A DNA stretch of 64,000 nt, from positions 124,001 through 188,000 of the forward strand of contig NZ_JAPSIB010000004.1 of NCBI RefSeq assembly GCF_031179145.1, given 5' to 3'. A model generated the notes under the pieces. That model was given only the letters and a program-made list of their open reading frames with translations, was not told where the DNA came from and did not search any database. A program made the position numbers and the translations under genes. Shown here piece by piece: positions 8,071 to 16,374 of the stretch. Within the stretch, counting starts at the first letter, position 1; each line of letters starts with the position of its first letter. Origin of the DNA: Brevibacterium sp. (lineage in GTDB: Bacteria; Actinomycetota; Actinomycetes; Actinomycetales; Brevibacteriaceae).

Positions 8071-9519
8071 TCAGAGGTACCCGGGCAGAACCGAGAGCAG
8101 GACGAGCGCGACCGGTGCCGTGGGGAGGATCGAGTCGAGGCGGTCCATGACTCCCCCGTGGCCGGGCAGCAGGGTGCCCATGTCCTTGAGGTCGAGATCG
8201 CGTTTGATCATCGATTCGCTGAAGTCACCGAGGGTCGCGAAGGCCGGGATCACGACGCCGATGACGATGCCCGTCCAGAAGGGAGCGCCGAAGACGACCA
8301 GGGCCAGGATGACGGCGACGGCGGTGGTGAACACCACCGAACCGAGGTAGCCCTCCCAGGACTTCTTCGGAGAGATGCTCGGGGCGATGGGGTGCTTGCC
8401 CCAGACGACTCCGAAGATATAGCCGCCGGTGTCCGAGGCGACGACACAGGCGAGGAACAGAATGACGTAGAGATTCCCGTCGGGCTCGGTCAGCAGATAG
8501 ACGACGAAGCATGCCATCAGCCCGACATAGGTCAGCGCGAACAGCGACATGGACACGTCCTTGACCGCGTTCTTGCGCCGTTCGACCATGGTGAACAGCA
8601 TCACCGCGCCGGCTCCGGCGGCGAAGGTCACCCAGAGCGCTTCGCGTCCTCCGAAGAAGGTGGCCACCACCATGCAGGCGGCCGCCACGACGGTCGGCAC
8701 GCGGGAGACGAGGGAGCCGGAGCGTGAGAGCGCATTGGCCAACTCCCACATCGCGACCACGATGGCGATGAGGATGATGAAGAGGAATGACGTCGGGAAG
8801 ATGAGCAGCGAGGCGAGCACTGCTCCACCGAGCAGCAGTCCCATCCCGATGGCGGCGGGGAGGTTGCGCCCGGCTCTGCCGTAGTCCTTCGTGGGGGCCT
8901 CCGCCTCGGTGCCGGCCTCGTCCGGGGGCTGGGGATTCGAGTAAGGCTCACCGGGAGTGTAGGGCTTGTCCGAGGCTCGCAGGTCCCTGCGGCGAGGGTA
9001 CGCGAGGGCGGTCGGACCGGAGTCCGGGGCCGGTTCGGCATCTGCCGAACCGAAAACGTGCGCTCCACCGCTGGCGGCCGTCGCGTCGTTCGGCTGAGCG
9101 TCGGCCGGCGATTCGTTGCGCTGAGCTTCGGCCGGCGATTCGTTCCGCTGAGCGTCGGCCGGCGATTCGTTCCGCTGAGCGTCGGCCGGCGATTCGTTGC
9201 GCTGAGCTTCGGGCGTGTGGACGTCACCGGCGGTGCTCGGCACCGCTGTGTCGCCTGAGGGGCCCGAGGCGCCTGAGCCATCTGCGCCGCCTGCGGCGTC
9301 TGAGTGGCTTGAAGAACCACCGCGGGACGTGCCCGACGAGTCACCGTCGGATGCCGGATCGTCGTCAGACTGCCCAGAGGCGCCGGCTGAGTCCGGGGTC
9401 TGGCCCTCGACCCCGAGGTGGGAAGTGCGAAGTCCCTCGTTTCGCGTCGAAGTCCCGTCCGGCTCCTCTGCAGGAGCCGGACCGGACGAGGGACTGCTGG
9501 GCCCGGTCAACGCGATCAT
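8071..9519 (-). CDS. cdsA: Phosphatidate cytidylyltransferase with a long repetitive N-terminal extension
   Basis: Integral-membrane enzyme making CDP-diacylglycerol from phosphatidate and CTP, the precursor of phosphatidylinositol, phosphatidylglycerol and cardiolipin. The catalytic signature is near the C-terminus: SPKKSWEGYLGS, then GDFSESMIKRDLDLKDMG and GHGGVMDRLDS. Roughly eight membrane helices occupy residues ~220-482. The first ~215 residues are disordered, rich in Ser, Gly, Asp and Pro, and contain four tandem copies of AQRNESPAD. The ATG overlaps the frr stop by one base (TGATG), which supports coupling and the far-upstream start. Confidence 0.93.
   Translation of the reverse strand: MIALTGPSSPSSGPAPAEEPDGTSTRNEGLRTSHLGVEGQTPDSAGASGQSDDDPASDGDSSGTSRGGSSSHSDAAGGADGSGASGPSGDTAVPSTAGDVHTPEAQRNESPADAQRNESPADAQRNESPAEAQRNESPADAQPNDATAASGGAHVFGSADAEPAPDSGPTALAYPRRRDLRASDKPYTPGEPYSNPQPPDEAGTEAEAPTKDYGRAGRNLPAAIGMGLLLGGAVLASLLIFPTSFLFIILIAIVVAMWELANALSRSGSLVSRVPTVVAAACMVVATFFGGREALWVTFAAGAGAVMLFTMVERRKNAVKDVSMSLFALTYVGLMACFVVYLLTEPDGNLYVILFLACVVASDTGGYIFGVVWGKHPIAPSISPKKSWEGYLGSVVFTTAVAVILALVVFGAPFWTGIVIGVVIPAFATLGDFSESMIKRDLDLKDMGTLLPGHGGVMDRLDSILPTAPVALVLLSVLPGYL
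9094..9201. repeat. 27-bp tandem repeat, four copies, inside cdsA
   Basis: Four exact-length units at 9094-9120, 9121-9147, 9148-9174 and 9175-9201, with a partial fifth from 9202. Each contains GGCCGGCGATTCGTT and differs from the others at only two positions or so. On the minus strand each unit encodes nine residues, AQRNESPAD or AQRNESPAE (residues ~106-142 of CdsA), so copy-number change keeps the frame. Confidence 0.9.
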
Positions 9520-10076
9520 CAGACCTCGAGCAGCTCGGCTTCTTTCTTGGCGAGCAGCTTGTCGATGCTGTCCACCTTGGCCTTCGTCAGCTCGTCGAGC
9601 TCGGAGATGGCTCGGGTGACCTCGTCCTCCCCGGCCTCTCCGTCCTTCTTGATGCGCTCGAGGGTGTCCTTCGAGTGACGACGGATGTTGCGGATGGAGA
9701 CCTTTCCATCCTCGGCCTTGCTCTTGACGATCTTGACGTATTCCTTGCGTCGCTCCTCGGTGAGCTCCGGGAGCACGACGCGGATGACGTTGCCGTCGTT
9801 GGCCGGGTTGGCACCGATGTCCGAGTTGCGCAGTGCGTTCTCGATGTCGCCGAGAGCGCCGCGGTCATAGGGCGTCACGAGAATCGTACGAGCTTCCGGA
9901 GTCTGGAACGAAGCCAGCTGCTGCAGAGGAGTCGGAGCGCCGTAGTACTCGATCTCGATATTGGCGAACAGAGCGGGATTGGCCCGGCCGGTGCGAATCG
10001 ACCCGAAGTCCTCCTGGGTGAACTCCACGGCCTTGTCCATTTTCTCCCTGGCCTCTGCCAGTGTTTCTTCAATCAC
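9519..10076 (-). CDS. frr: Ribosome recycling factor
   Basis: Splits post-termination ribosomes together with EF-G. The 185 residues match the usual length. Hallmarks are [15 protein letters not shown] near the N-terminus, [14 protein letters not shown] in the middle and the long C-terminal three-helix bundle region ending in KEAELLEV. The stop overlaps the cdsA start by one base. Its upstream neighbour is pyrH, the classic pyrH-frr-cdsA order, although 269 bases separate frr from pyrH here. Confidence 0.97.
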   Translation of the reverse strand: MIEETLAEAREKMDKAVEFTQEDFGSIRTGRANPALFANIEIEYYGAPTPLQQLASFQTPEARTILVTPYDRGALGDIENALRNSDIGANPANDGNVIRVVLPELTEERRKEYVKIVKSKAEDGKVSIRNIRRHSKDTLERIKKDGEAGEDEVTRAISELDELTKAKVDSIDKLLAKKEAELLEV

Positions 10077-10345
10077 GACTCACTCTTTCGTCGGTGGGAA
10101 CTTTGGATTCATTCTATGGGTCTTGGGTCACAAATGCCGCAACTCACCCACCCCCGACACCACTTGGCCCGGTCTGAGCGTGGTTCATGCAGGAGTGGAA
10201 GTCGCCGGGCACTACTGATCAGCTGCACGTCGGCATGCCATCACCTCGGCGCAGGCAATACGACAGCAATGCCTGAGCACGGATGGCGTGGGTATTCCGG
10301 CGGGCCGGCTGCACCACGAATTCCGGCAGCTCGGCGGCCGCTCGA
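10077..10345. other. pyrH-frr intergenic gap
   Basis: About 270 bases with no convincing reading frame, RNA gene or strong hairpin. It probably carries an frr promoter on the minus strand, but I could not identify matching -35/-10 elements. Confidence 0.4.
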
Positions 10346-11098
10346 CTACTTGACGACGGTGCCGATCTTCTCCCCCGCGATCGCCTTGCGCAGGTTGCCT
10401 TCGCCTTCCATGCCGAAGACGTGCATCGGAAGCTTGTTGTCCATGCACAGGGAGAACGCTGTGGCGTCGACGACCTTGAGGCCTGAGATCAGCGCCTCCT
10501 CATAGGTGATCTCGTTGATCTTCTCCGCGGTCGGATCGAGGTTCGGGTCGGCGGTGTAAACGCCGTCGACGCCGTTCTTGGCGATGAGCACCTCGTCGGC
10601 GTGGATCTCGAGGGCCCGCTGTGCGGCCACGGTATCCGTGGAGAAGTAGGGCAGGCCGGCGCCGGCGCCGAAGATGACGACGCGGTTCTTCTCCATGTGG
10701 CGCATGGCACGGCGGGGGATGTAGGACTCGGCGACCTGCGACATGGGAATCGCCGTCTGGACTCGGGTGTCGACGCCGAGCTGCTCGAGGAAGTCCTGCA
10801 GGGCCAGGCAGTTCATCACGGTGCCGAGCATGCCCATGTAGTCGGCGCGGGTCCGGTCCATGCCCCGCTGGGAGAGCTCTGCTCCCCGGAAGAAGTTGCC
10901 GCCTCCGACGACGATGCTGACTTCCACCTCGTCGACGATGGGAGCGACTTCTCGAGCCACAGCGGCCACCACGTCGGGATCGACGCCGATCTTCCCGCCT
11001 CCGAACACCTCGCCGGACAGCTTGAGGAGTACGCGGCGACGGTGGGTACGAACCGGTCTGCTGGCATGACTGGATTCGTGAACCGGGGTGGATGTCAT
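10346..11098 (-). CDS. pyrH: UMP kinase
   Basis: Hexameric amino-acid-kinase-fold enzyme converting UMP to UDP. Visible motifs: [12 protein letters not shown] (phosphate loop), [10 protein letters not shown], and the [16 protein letters not shown] segment typical of PyrH, then [16 protein letters not shown] and [10 protein letters not shown] regions. The ATG at 11098 is preceded by AGAAGGA and gives 250 residues; the open frame extends eight codons further upstream without a better signal. It is transcribed after the tsf terminator hairpins and before frr. Confidence 0.96.
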   Translation of the reverse strand: MTSTPVHESSHASRPVRTHRRRVLLKLSGEVFGGGKIGVDPDVVAAVAREVAPIVDEVEVSIVVGGGNFFRGAELSQRGMDRTRADYMGMLGTVMNCLALQDFLEQLGVDTRVQTAIPMSQVAESYIPRRAMRHMEKNRVVIFGAGAGLPYFSTDTVAAQRALEIHADEVLIAKNGVDGVYTADPNLDPTAEKINEITYEEALISGLKVVDATAFSLCMDNKLPMHVFGMEGEGNLRKAIAGEKIGTVVK

Positions 11099-11147
11099 TG
11101 AGTCCTTCTTCCGTGCGGGCACGATGGTTGTTGACAGTTTAGCGAAA

Positions 11148-11177
11148 ACGGGGCCGGACCCAATGGTCCGACCCCGT
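11148..11177 (-). terminator. tsf-distal terminator hairpin
   Basis: Thirteen-base arms at 11148-11160 and 11165-11177 pair with one mismatch around a CAAT loop (core GGGGCCGGACC / GGTCCGACCCC). On the minus strand the stem is followed by TTTTCGC. It lies between tsf and pyrH and probably ends the rpsB-tsf transcript. Confidence 0.8.
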
Positions 11178-11224
11178 CACTCGCTTATGAGATCACTCTC
11201 AGGCCGACGACAGCTGATGTGGCG

Positions 11225-11244
11225 ACTTCGCCTGTTGGCGAAGT
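11225..11244 (-). terminator. Small hairpin just after tsf
   Basis: Perfect eight-base arms ACTTCGCC and GGCGAAGT around TGTT, 25 bases beyond the tsf stop. It has no T-run of its own and precedes the stronger hairpin at 11148-11177; it could stabilise the mRNA end. Confidence 0.5.
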
Positions 11245-11268
11245 ACCTGGTCAGCGGTTGAGAAGGCT

Positions 11269-12096
11269 TCAGGATCCGACGCGGAAGCGCAGGAATCCGG
11301 TTGCCTTGACGCCGGCGGCCTCGAGGACCTTGCCCACGGACTGCTTGGGATCCTTGGCGAATGCCTGGTCAAGCAGGCAGTTCTCCTTGAAGAAGCCGTT
11401 GACGCGTCCTTCGATGATCTTCGGCAGAGCCTTCTCGGGCTTTCCTTCGTTCTTCGCGGTGTCCTCGGCGATGCGACGTTCGTTCTCGACGAGGTCGGCG
11501 GGGACCTCTTCGCGCGAGAAGTACTTCGGGCTCATCGCGGCGATATGGACAGCCACATCGTGAGCGACTGCCGAGTCGTCGCCTTCGTAGGCGAGCAGAA
11601 CGCCGACCTGCGGAGGCAGGTCCTTGTTCGTGCGGTGCAGGTACGACTCGATGGCGGAGCCTTCGAGCCGGGCGACACGGCGCAGCGCGACCTTCTCACC
11701 CAGCGTGGCTCCGCTTTCGGTGATGAACTGGGAGACGGGCTTGCCGTCGACCTCGGTCTCGAGGAGTGCCTCGGCGGACTCGGCCTTGTTGGCCACTGCC
11801 AGGTTGAGGACCTCGTCCGCAAGTGCGATGAAGGGGTCCGACTTCGCGACGAAGTCGGTCTCCGAGTTGAGTTCGATCATCGTGCCGACTCCACCGTCGA
11901 CATGAGCGGCCACGAGGCCGTCGCTGGTGGAACGTCCTTCGCGCTTGGTGGCACCCTTGAGGCCCTTGACGCGGAGGATCTCGATGGCCTTCGCCTGGTC
12001 GCCGTCGGCTTCGCCGAGAGCCTTCTTGACGTCCATCATTCCGGCGCCGGTCTTCTCTCGCAGCGACTTGATGTCAGCGGCAGTGTAGTTTGCCAT
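11269..12096 (-). CDS. tsf: Elongation factor Ts
   Basis: Nucleotide-exchange factor that regenerates EF-Tu-GTP. The N-terminal UBA-like domain is clear (DIKSLREKTGAGMMDVKKAL), followed by the TDFVAKSDPF core motif and a dimerisation-domain region ending in FLRFRVG. The 275 residues are normal for actinobacteria. It sits 33 bases after rpsB, forming the standard rpsB-tsf unit. Confidence 0.97.
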   Translation of the reverse strand: MANYTAADIKSLREKTGAGMMDVKKALGEADGDQAKAIEILRVKGLKGATKREGRSTSDGLVAAHVDGGVGTMIELNSETDFVAKSDPFIALADEVLNLAVANKAESAEALLETEVDGKPVSQFITESGATLGEKVALRRVARLEGSAIESYLHRTNKDLPPQVGVLLAYEGDDSAVAHDVAVHIAAMSPKYFSREEVPADLVENERRIAEDTAKNEGKPEKALPKIIEGRVNGFFKENCLLDQAFAKDPKQSVGKVLEAAGVKATGFLRFRVGS

Positions 12097-12129
12097 ACTT
12101 TCTCCTATTGGTGGTGGAGTTGAAGGAAA

Positions 12130-13083
12130 TCAGGACTGTGCGGACTCGGTGGAGTCGGCACCGGCTGCCGCGGGCTCCTGCGCTGCCTCTTCGGTCTCGG
12201 TGGCTCCCGCGGGCTCCTGCGCTGCCTCTTCGGTGGAAGCGGCTTCCTCGGGAGCAGCTTCGCCGGCTTCTGCCGCTTCACCGGCAGGGCCTTCTTCACC
12301 GGCAGGGGCGCTGCCTTCGAGCAGTTCGCGCTCCCACTCCGGCATCGGCTCGACGGCGGAGACGTTCTTCTCGCCGCCCTCGTCCGGGGAGGAGTGACGG
12401 GCGATGAGGCCCTCGGCGACCGCGTCGGCGATCACGCGGGTGAGCAGGGACACCGAGCGGATGGCGTCGTCGTTGCCCGGGATCGGGTAGGTGACGTCAT
12501 CGGGGTCGCAGTTGGTGTCGAGGATCGCGATGACCGGGATGCCCAGCTTCTTCGCTTCGTCGACGGCCAGGTGTTCCTTCTTGGTGTCGACGATCCAGAC
12601 AGCGGACGGAGTGCGCTGCATGTCGCGGATACCACCGAGGGTCTTCTCCAGCTTGTCCTTCTCACGACGGAGAATGAGGAGTTCCTTCTTGGTGTGACCC
12701 GAGCCGGCAACGTCGTCGAAGTCGATCTCTTCGAGTTCCTTCAGGCGAGCCAGACGCAGCGAGATGGTCTGGAAGTTGGTGAGCATGCCGCCGAGCCAAC
12801 GCTGGTTGACGAAGGGCTGGCCGACGCGCTTGGCCTGCTCGGCGATCGATTCCTGTGCCTGCTTCTTGGTGCCGACGAAGAGGATCGAGCCACCGTGGGA
12901 GACGGTTTCCTTGACGAACTCGAAGGCGTTGTCGATGTAGCCCAGCGACTTCTGCAGGTCGATGATGTAGATGCCGTTGCGCTCCGTGAAGATGAAGCGC
13001 TTCATCTTCGGGTTCCAACGACGGGTCTGGTGTCCAAAGTGGACGCCGCTGTCGAGCAGCTGGCGGATGGTGACGACGGCCAT
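12130..13083 (-). CDS. rpsB: 30S ribosomal protein S2
   Basis: Essential protein of the small subunit, needed for S1-type mRNA interactions. The start [20 protein letters not shown] follows AAAGGAG at good spacing; the frame stays open upstream but has no reason to be used. Core motifs include [29 protein letters not shown] and [19 protein letters not shown]. The 317 residues include an acidic Glu/Ala-rich tail of about 65 residues with [12 protein letters not shown] repeats, longer than in most relatives. Confidence 0.97.
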   Translation of the reverse strand: MAVVTIRQLLDSGVHFGHQTRRWNPKMKRFIFTERNGIYIIDLQKSLGYIDNAFEFVKETVSHGGSILFVGTKKQAQESIAEQAKRVGQPFVNQRWLGGMLTNFQTISLRLARLKELEEIDFDDVAGSGHTKKELLILRREKDKLEKTLGGIRDMQRTPSAVWIVDTKKEHLAVDEAKKLGIPVIAILDTNCDPDDVTYPIPGNDDAIRSVSLLTRVIADAVAEGLIARHSSPDEGGEKNVSAVEPMPEWERELLEGSAPAGEEGPAGEAAEAGEAAPEEAASTEEAAQEPAGATETEEAAQEPAAAGADSTESAQS

Positions 13084-13646
13084 GCCGACGCTCCTTTCTC
13101 TTGCGCCTCTCGGGCGCACTGAGTCACGGTTGACGGGCAGCGTTTCGACTGCCGACGACGGTGACGATTTCGGTTGATGCCTGGTATTCGGTCCGCGCAC
13201 CCCACAAGACTGCCCAGATGGACCGCTTGCACCTCGGGGTGGAGAAGAATTCGAATACGCGTAGTCAGAAGACACGCTTCTGCTGAGCCCAGTGTAGCCC
13301 GGCCGACCAAGCGTTTTCCAATCGATGACCCTCATCGCGGAGCTCTTCCGCCCGACTCATGCACTTTCGCTTGTGGATGGCGGGACACAGGCGGGACTCG
13401 TGCCCGAAGGAGCTGGACAACACCTGCACCGCGCCATTCCCACTCGCATCGCGCTGATCGCCGGGTTTCGCCTGCGCGGCGGGGATCGCCCGCGCCGCGG
13501 CGTTCGGACCACTCCCCTGACTCGTGCCCGTCGTACTGTGGTTCGACGCCGCACTCATGCTCGTTTTCCCTGTGGATGCCCCGCGCTCTTCCACAGGGAA
13601 ATTCGGCGCTGGTGACTTCCCTGGCGTGCTGCTCTTCGATGAATCC
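13084..13646. other. Divergent intergenic region upstream of rpsB and the peptidase gene
   Basis: About 560 bases without a supportable gene on either strand. It must contain the rpsB-tsf promoter and leader on the minus strand and the promoter of the peptidase gene on the plus strand; I could not fix either with confidence. The only clear structure is the inverted repeat at 13565-13601. Confidence 0.5.
13565..13601. repeat. Perfect 12-bp inverted repeat with CCTGTGGA core
   Basis: Arms TTTCCCTGTGGA (13565-13576) and TCCACAGGGAAA (13590-13601) are separated by 13 bases. It lies about 45 bases upstream of the chosen peptidase start. The core CCTGTGGA-N13-TCCACAGG recurs with identical spacing at 19754-19782. 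It could be an operator or an mRNA hairpin. Confidence 0.7.
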
Positions 13647-14657
13647 ATGACCCGATTCGACACCAGCCCACCACTGCTCCGGACTCGGTTCTCGTCGGCG
13701 CTGACACCGATCCTTGCGATCCTCGCCCTGATCCTCGCCGAGGCGACCCTCCTCCTTCCCGCGGACCGTGCCGTCGCCGTGGAGAAGCTCACTGCCACTT
13801 GGGTCTCACCGGTCCCGGCGATGGAGATCATCGAAGCCTTCGATCCGCCGGAGGAGAAATGGTCGCGGGGCCACCGTGGCATCGACGTGCTGGCTGTCGG
13901 CGGCGAGCCTCTGCGGGCGCCGGCAGCGGGAGTGATCCGCTTCCGCGGGTCCGTCGCCGGGACGCAGACCGTGAGCATTGAAACCGAATCGGGATTCGTG
14001 GTGTCCTTCCAACCGGCGACCTCCGACCTCAAGATGGGCGAGAGCTTCGCCCCTGGAGCCATGATCGGCGCCGTGGGTGAGGGTTCCCACTGTGACAGGT
14101 CCTGTCTGCATCTCGGGGTCTGGCCGGCGGCCAGCAACCGGAAGTACCTCGATCCCGCGCAGTTCTTCGGCCAGGAGCAGTCCCTCCTCCTGCCACTCTC
14201 GCGCACCCCGGAGGAGGAACCGGCCGGCGATGACACGAGCTCAGGTGCCGGAGCCTGGGGCGGTCACCGGAATGGCCGGATACCGGCCTCGGCTATGTGC
14301 GAGCTCGAGTCTGCTCCCGGGCACATGCTCCGCTGCGACGCGCAGAAGGCCTTCGATCGCCTGTCATATGCGTATCGGGCCCGATTCGGCTCTCCGATCT
14401 CTGTCACGGATTCCTACCGCGACTACGACACTCAAGTCATCCTCAAGCGCCGCAAAGGACGGATGGCGGCCACTCCGGGCCGTTCCAACCACGGCTGGGC
14501 CCTGGCCGTGGACCTGGGTGGTGGGATCAACGCGTTCGGCACGGCACAGCATTCGTGGATGCGGGCAAACGCCCCGACGTTCGGCTGGGTTCATCCCGGC
14601 TGGGCCCGACAGACCGGGTCGCTCCCAGAGGCTTGGCACTGGGAGTACAGGAAATGA
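13647..14657 (+). CDS. Exported M23-like / M15 (VanY-type) peptidase fusion
   Basis: Probable cell-wall hydrolase or its decayed form. An N-terminal hydrophobic segment (about residues 16-38) should export it. Residues ~50-170 resemble M23 endopeptidases: HRGID supplies His76 and Asp80, but the later motif reads CLHLGV, with Cys153 where LytM-type enzymes have the first His of HxH. Residues ~215-336 are a VanY-like M15 carboxypeptidase with SYRDYDTQ, NHGWALAVDL (His282, Asp289) and EAWHWEY (His331, Glu333), all expected zinc or catalytic positions. An M23 gene beside rpsB is usual in actinobacteria; the M15 fusion is less so. The start is uncertain: an open frame extends back to 13524. Confidence 0.82.
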   Translation: MTRFDTSPPLLRTRFSSALTPILAILALILAEATLLLPADRAVAVEKLTATWVSPVPAMEIIEAFDPPEEKWSRGHRGIDVLAVGGEPLRAPAAGVIRFRGSVAGTQTVSIETESGFVVSFQPATSDLKMGESFAPGAMIGAVGEGSHCDRSCLHLGVWPAASNRKYLDPAQFFGQEQSLLLPLSRTPEEEPAGDDTSSGAGAWGGHRNGRIPASAMCELESAPGHMLRCDAQKAFDRLSYAYRARFGSPISVTDSYRDYDTQVILKRRKGRMAATPGRSNHGWALAVDLGGGINAFGTAQHSWMRANAPTFGWVHPGWARQTGSLPEAWHWEYRK

Positions 14658-14684
14658 GGACACTGGTGCGATAGAACTGGAGGC

Positions 14685-15353
14685 ATGCGTATCGCCATTG
14701 TCGGAGGGCACGGACAGATTGCCCTGAAAGCCACTGAACAGCTCATCTCCGCCGGTCACGAAGTGACCTCGATCATCAGAAGACCCGAGCAGGTGAACGA
14801 GATCGAAGCGCTGGGAGCTCAGGCCCAGATCTGCGATATCGCGACCGCAAGCGCTGCCGAGCTGGCCGCCGCCGTCGCCGGGTCCGATGCCTTGGTGTTC
14901 GCCGCCGGCGCCGGACCGGGCTCGACGATCGAGGCCAAGCGCAGCATCGATCTGGGTGGTTCACTCAAGTCGATCGATGCCTGTCTGGAGATCGGGGTCC
15001 GCAGATTCGTCCAGATCTCTTTCATCGGCGTCACCGAGCCCGTACCGGAGGGCACCGATCCGGTCTTCGCCGCGTACTGGGATGCCAAACGGGAAGCGGA
15101 TGAAGCGCTCATCTCCTCGGGCCTCGACTACACGATCGTCAAACCCGGTCGGCTGACGGACGAACCCGCGACCGGCACCGGCGAAGTCGGCACGGGGTCG
15201 CCGCGCGGCGCCTCCACTTCGCGGGCGAACGTGGCGGACTTCATCCGAGTCGTGCTGGACGAGCCGCGTACCATCGGGATGTCGATCGACGTCTGGGACG
15301 GCGACACTCCACTTCGAGATGCTCTGGAGAGCTTCCTGCAGACGCAGCGCTGA
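14685..15353 (+). CDS. NAD(P)-binding Rossmann protein, atypical SDR family
   Basis: A 222-residue protein starting with the nucleotide loop IVGGHGQIALKATE, a variant of the GxxGxxG motif found in atypical short-chain dehydrogenases (NmrA / YwnB-like). Later hallmarks are DALVFAAGAGPGS, RRFVQISFIG, AYWDAKREADEALISSGLDY and KPGRLTDEP. It lacks the classical YxxxK arrangement, as expected for this subgroup, so it may be a redox sensor or an isomerase/reductase with an unknown substrate. GGAGG precedes the ATG. It follows the peptidase fusion closely and is convergent with xerC. Confidence 0.85.
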   Translation: MRIAIVGGHGQIALKATEQLISAGHEVTSIIRRPEQVNEIEALGAQAQICDIATASAAELAAAVAGSDALVFAAGAGPGSTIEAKRSIDLGGSLKSIDACLEIGVRRFVQISFIGVTEPVPEGTDPVFAAYWDAKREADEALISSGLDYTIVKPGRLTDEPATGTGEVGTGSPRGASTSRANVADFIRVVLDEPRTIGMSIDVWDGDTPLRDALESFLQTQR

Positions 15354-15383
15354 CGTCCCGCGGACACGGCCGGCCCGCGATAC

Positions 15384-15405
15384 GGCGGTGCCGGGCTGTG
15401 CCGCC
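15384..15405. terminator. Hairpin between convergent genes
   Basis: GGCGGTGC and GTGCCGCC pair over eight positions, two of them G-T, in the 58-base gap between the Rossmann protein and the xerC stop. Likely a shared terminator. Confidence 0.45.
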
Positions 15406-15411
15406 CGAAAT

Positions 15412-16374
15412 TCAGGCCCGTGGGTGGGCCCGCCGGTAGGTGTCCTGGAGCCTCTGCATCGAAACGTGGGTGTAGATCTGCGTGCTGCTCATGGTCGCAT
15501 GACCGAGCAGCTCCTGGATCTGCCGCAGGTCGGCACCTCTGTCGAGCATGTGAGTCGCTGCCGAATGCCTGAGCCCGTGCGGCCCGATGTCCGGAGCCTC
15601 GGGTTGTCCGACCCCATAGCGGTGGACGAGCTCCCTCACCTGCCGAGCGCCGATCCGCCCTCCGCGCAGGCCGAGGAACAGGGCGTCCCCGCTCCGGTCG
15701 CTCGCGAGGGCGGCCCGCAGCCCCAGCCACCTCTCGAGCGCGTCACGTGCGGGTCCGCCGAAGGGCACCCGACGTTCCTTGCTGCCTTTGCCCAGGACCG
15801 TGATCATCGATTTGTGATGGTCGACGTCCCGGCGGTCCAGACCGCACAGCTCCGAGACTCGGACCGCGGTGGCGTAGAGCATCTCGAGGATCGCCACGTC
15901 CCGGGCCGCTCGTGCGATCTCCACAGGGTCGTTGTCAGCGTCGGGGTCCCCCGCGGTTGTCGGCACGGCCGAGATCAGGTCCGCCGCCTGCTGGGGTTTG
16001 AGCACGGTGGGCAGCCGTGAGTCCTTCTTCGGGGTGCGCAGTCGGGCCGCCGGATTGTTCGTCAGACCCTGGCTGCTCACGCAGTAGGCGAAGAACGACT
16101 TCACCGCGGCGATCTTCCGCGCCACCGTCGACTTCGCCGCACCCGCGTCATCGAGAGCGATCAGCCAGGCGCGCAGATCCTGCAGATCGATGTCGTCCAG
16201 ATTTGGATCGGGCCGCTGCCCGCTGCCCGTGTGGTCGAGGAAATCACCGACATCGGAGAGGTAGGCCTTCGCTGTGTGCGGGGAGACGTTGCGGGACCGC
16301 AGATGGTCCGCGTACCCGGCCACAGCCTCGGCGATGCTCTTCGAAGTCGTCACGCTCCCAGGGTACGCGGTCAC
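15412..16374 (-). CDS. xerC: Tyrosine recombinase XerC
   Basis: Resolves chromosome dimers at dif with XerD. The N-terminal SAM-like core-binding domain is present (SPHTAKAYLSDVGDFL). The catalytic set is visible: Arg in TAVRVSELCGLDRRD, HGLRHSAATHML, and the nucleophile Tyr in STQIYTHVS. I place the start at GTG 16374, which overlaps the dprA stop as GTGA after a GGAAGAAGAGG ribosome site, giving 320 residues. The frame opens nine codons earlier inside dprA. The xerC-dprA-yifB order is an actinobacterial norm. Confidence 0.94.
   Translation of the reverse strand: MTAYPGSVTTSKSIAEAVAGYADHLRSRNVSPHTAKAYLSDVGDFLDHTGSGQRPDPNLDDIDLQDLRAWLIALDDAGAAKSTVARKIAAVKSFFAYCVSSQGLTNNPAARLRTPKKDSRLPTVLKPQQAADLISAVPTTAGDPDADNDPVEIARAARDVAILEMLYATAVRVSELCGLDRRDVDHHKSMITVLGKGSKERRVPFGGPARDALERWLGLRAALASDRSGDALFLGLRGGRIGARQVRELVHRYGVGQPEAPDIGPHGLRHSAATHMLDRGADLRQIQELLGHATMSSTQIYTHVSMQRLQDTYRRAHPRA

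Noticed and set aside
9094..9201. Possible CRISPR array
   Set aside because: Units are contiguous with no unique spacers and keep the cdsA reading frame.
13265..13646. Short reading frames in the rpsB-peptidase gap
   Set aside because: No ribosome site, no family similarity and Arg/Pro-rich composition typical of GC-rich shadow frames.
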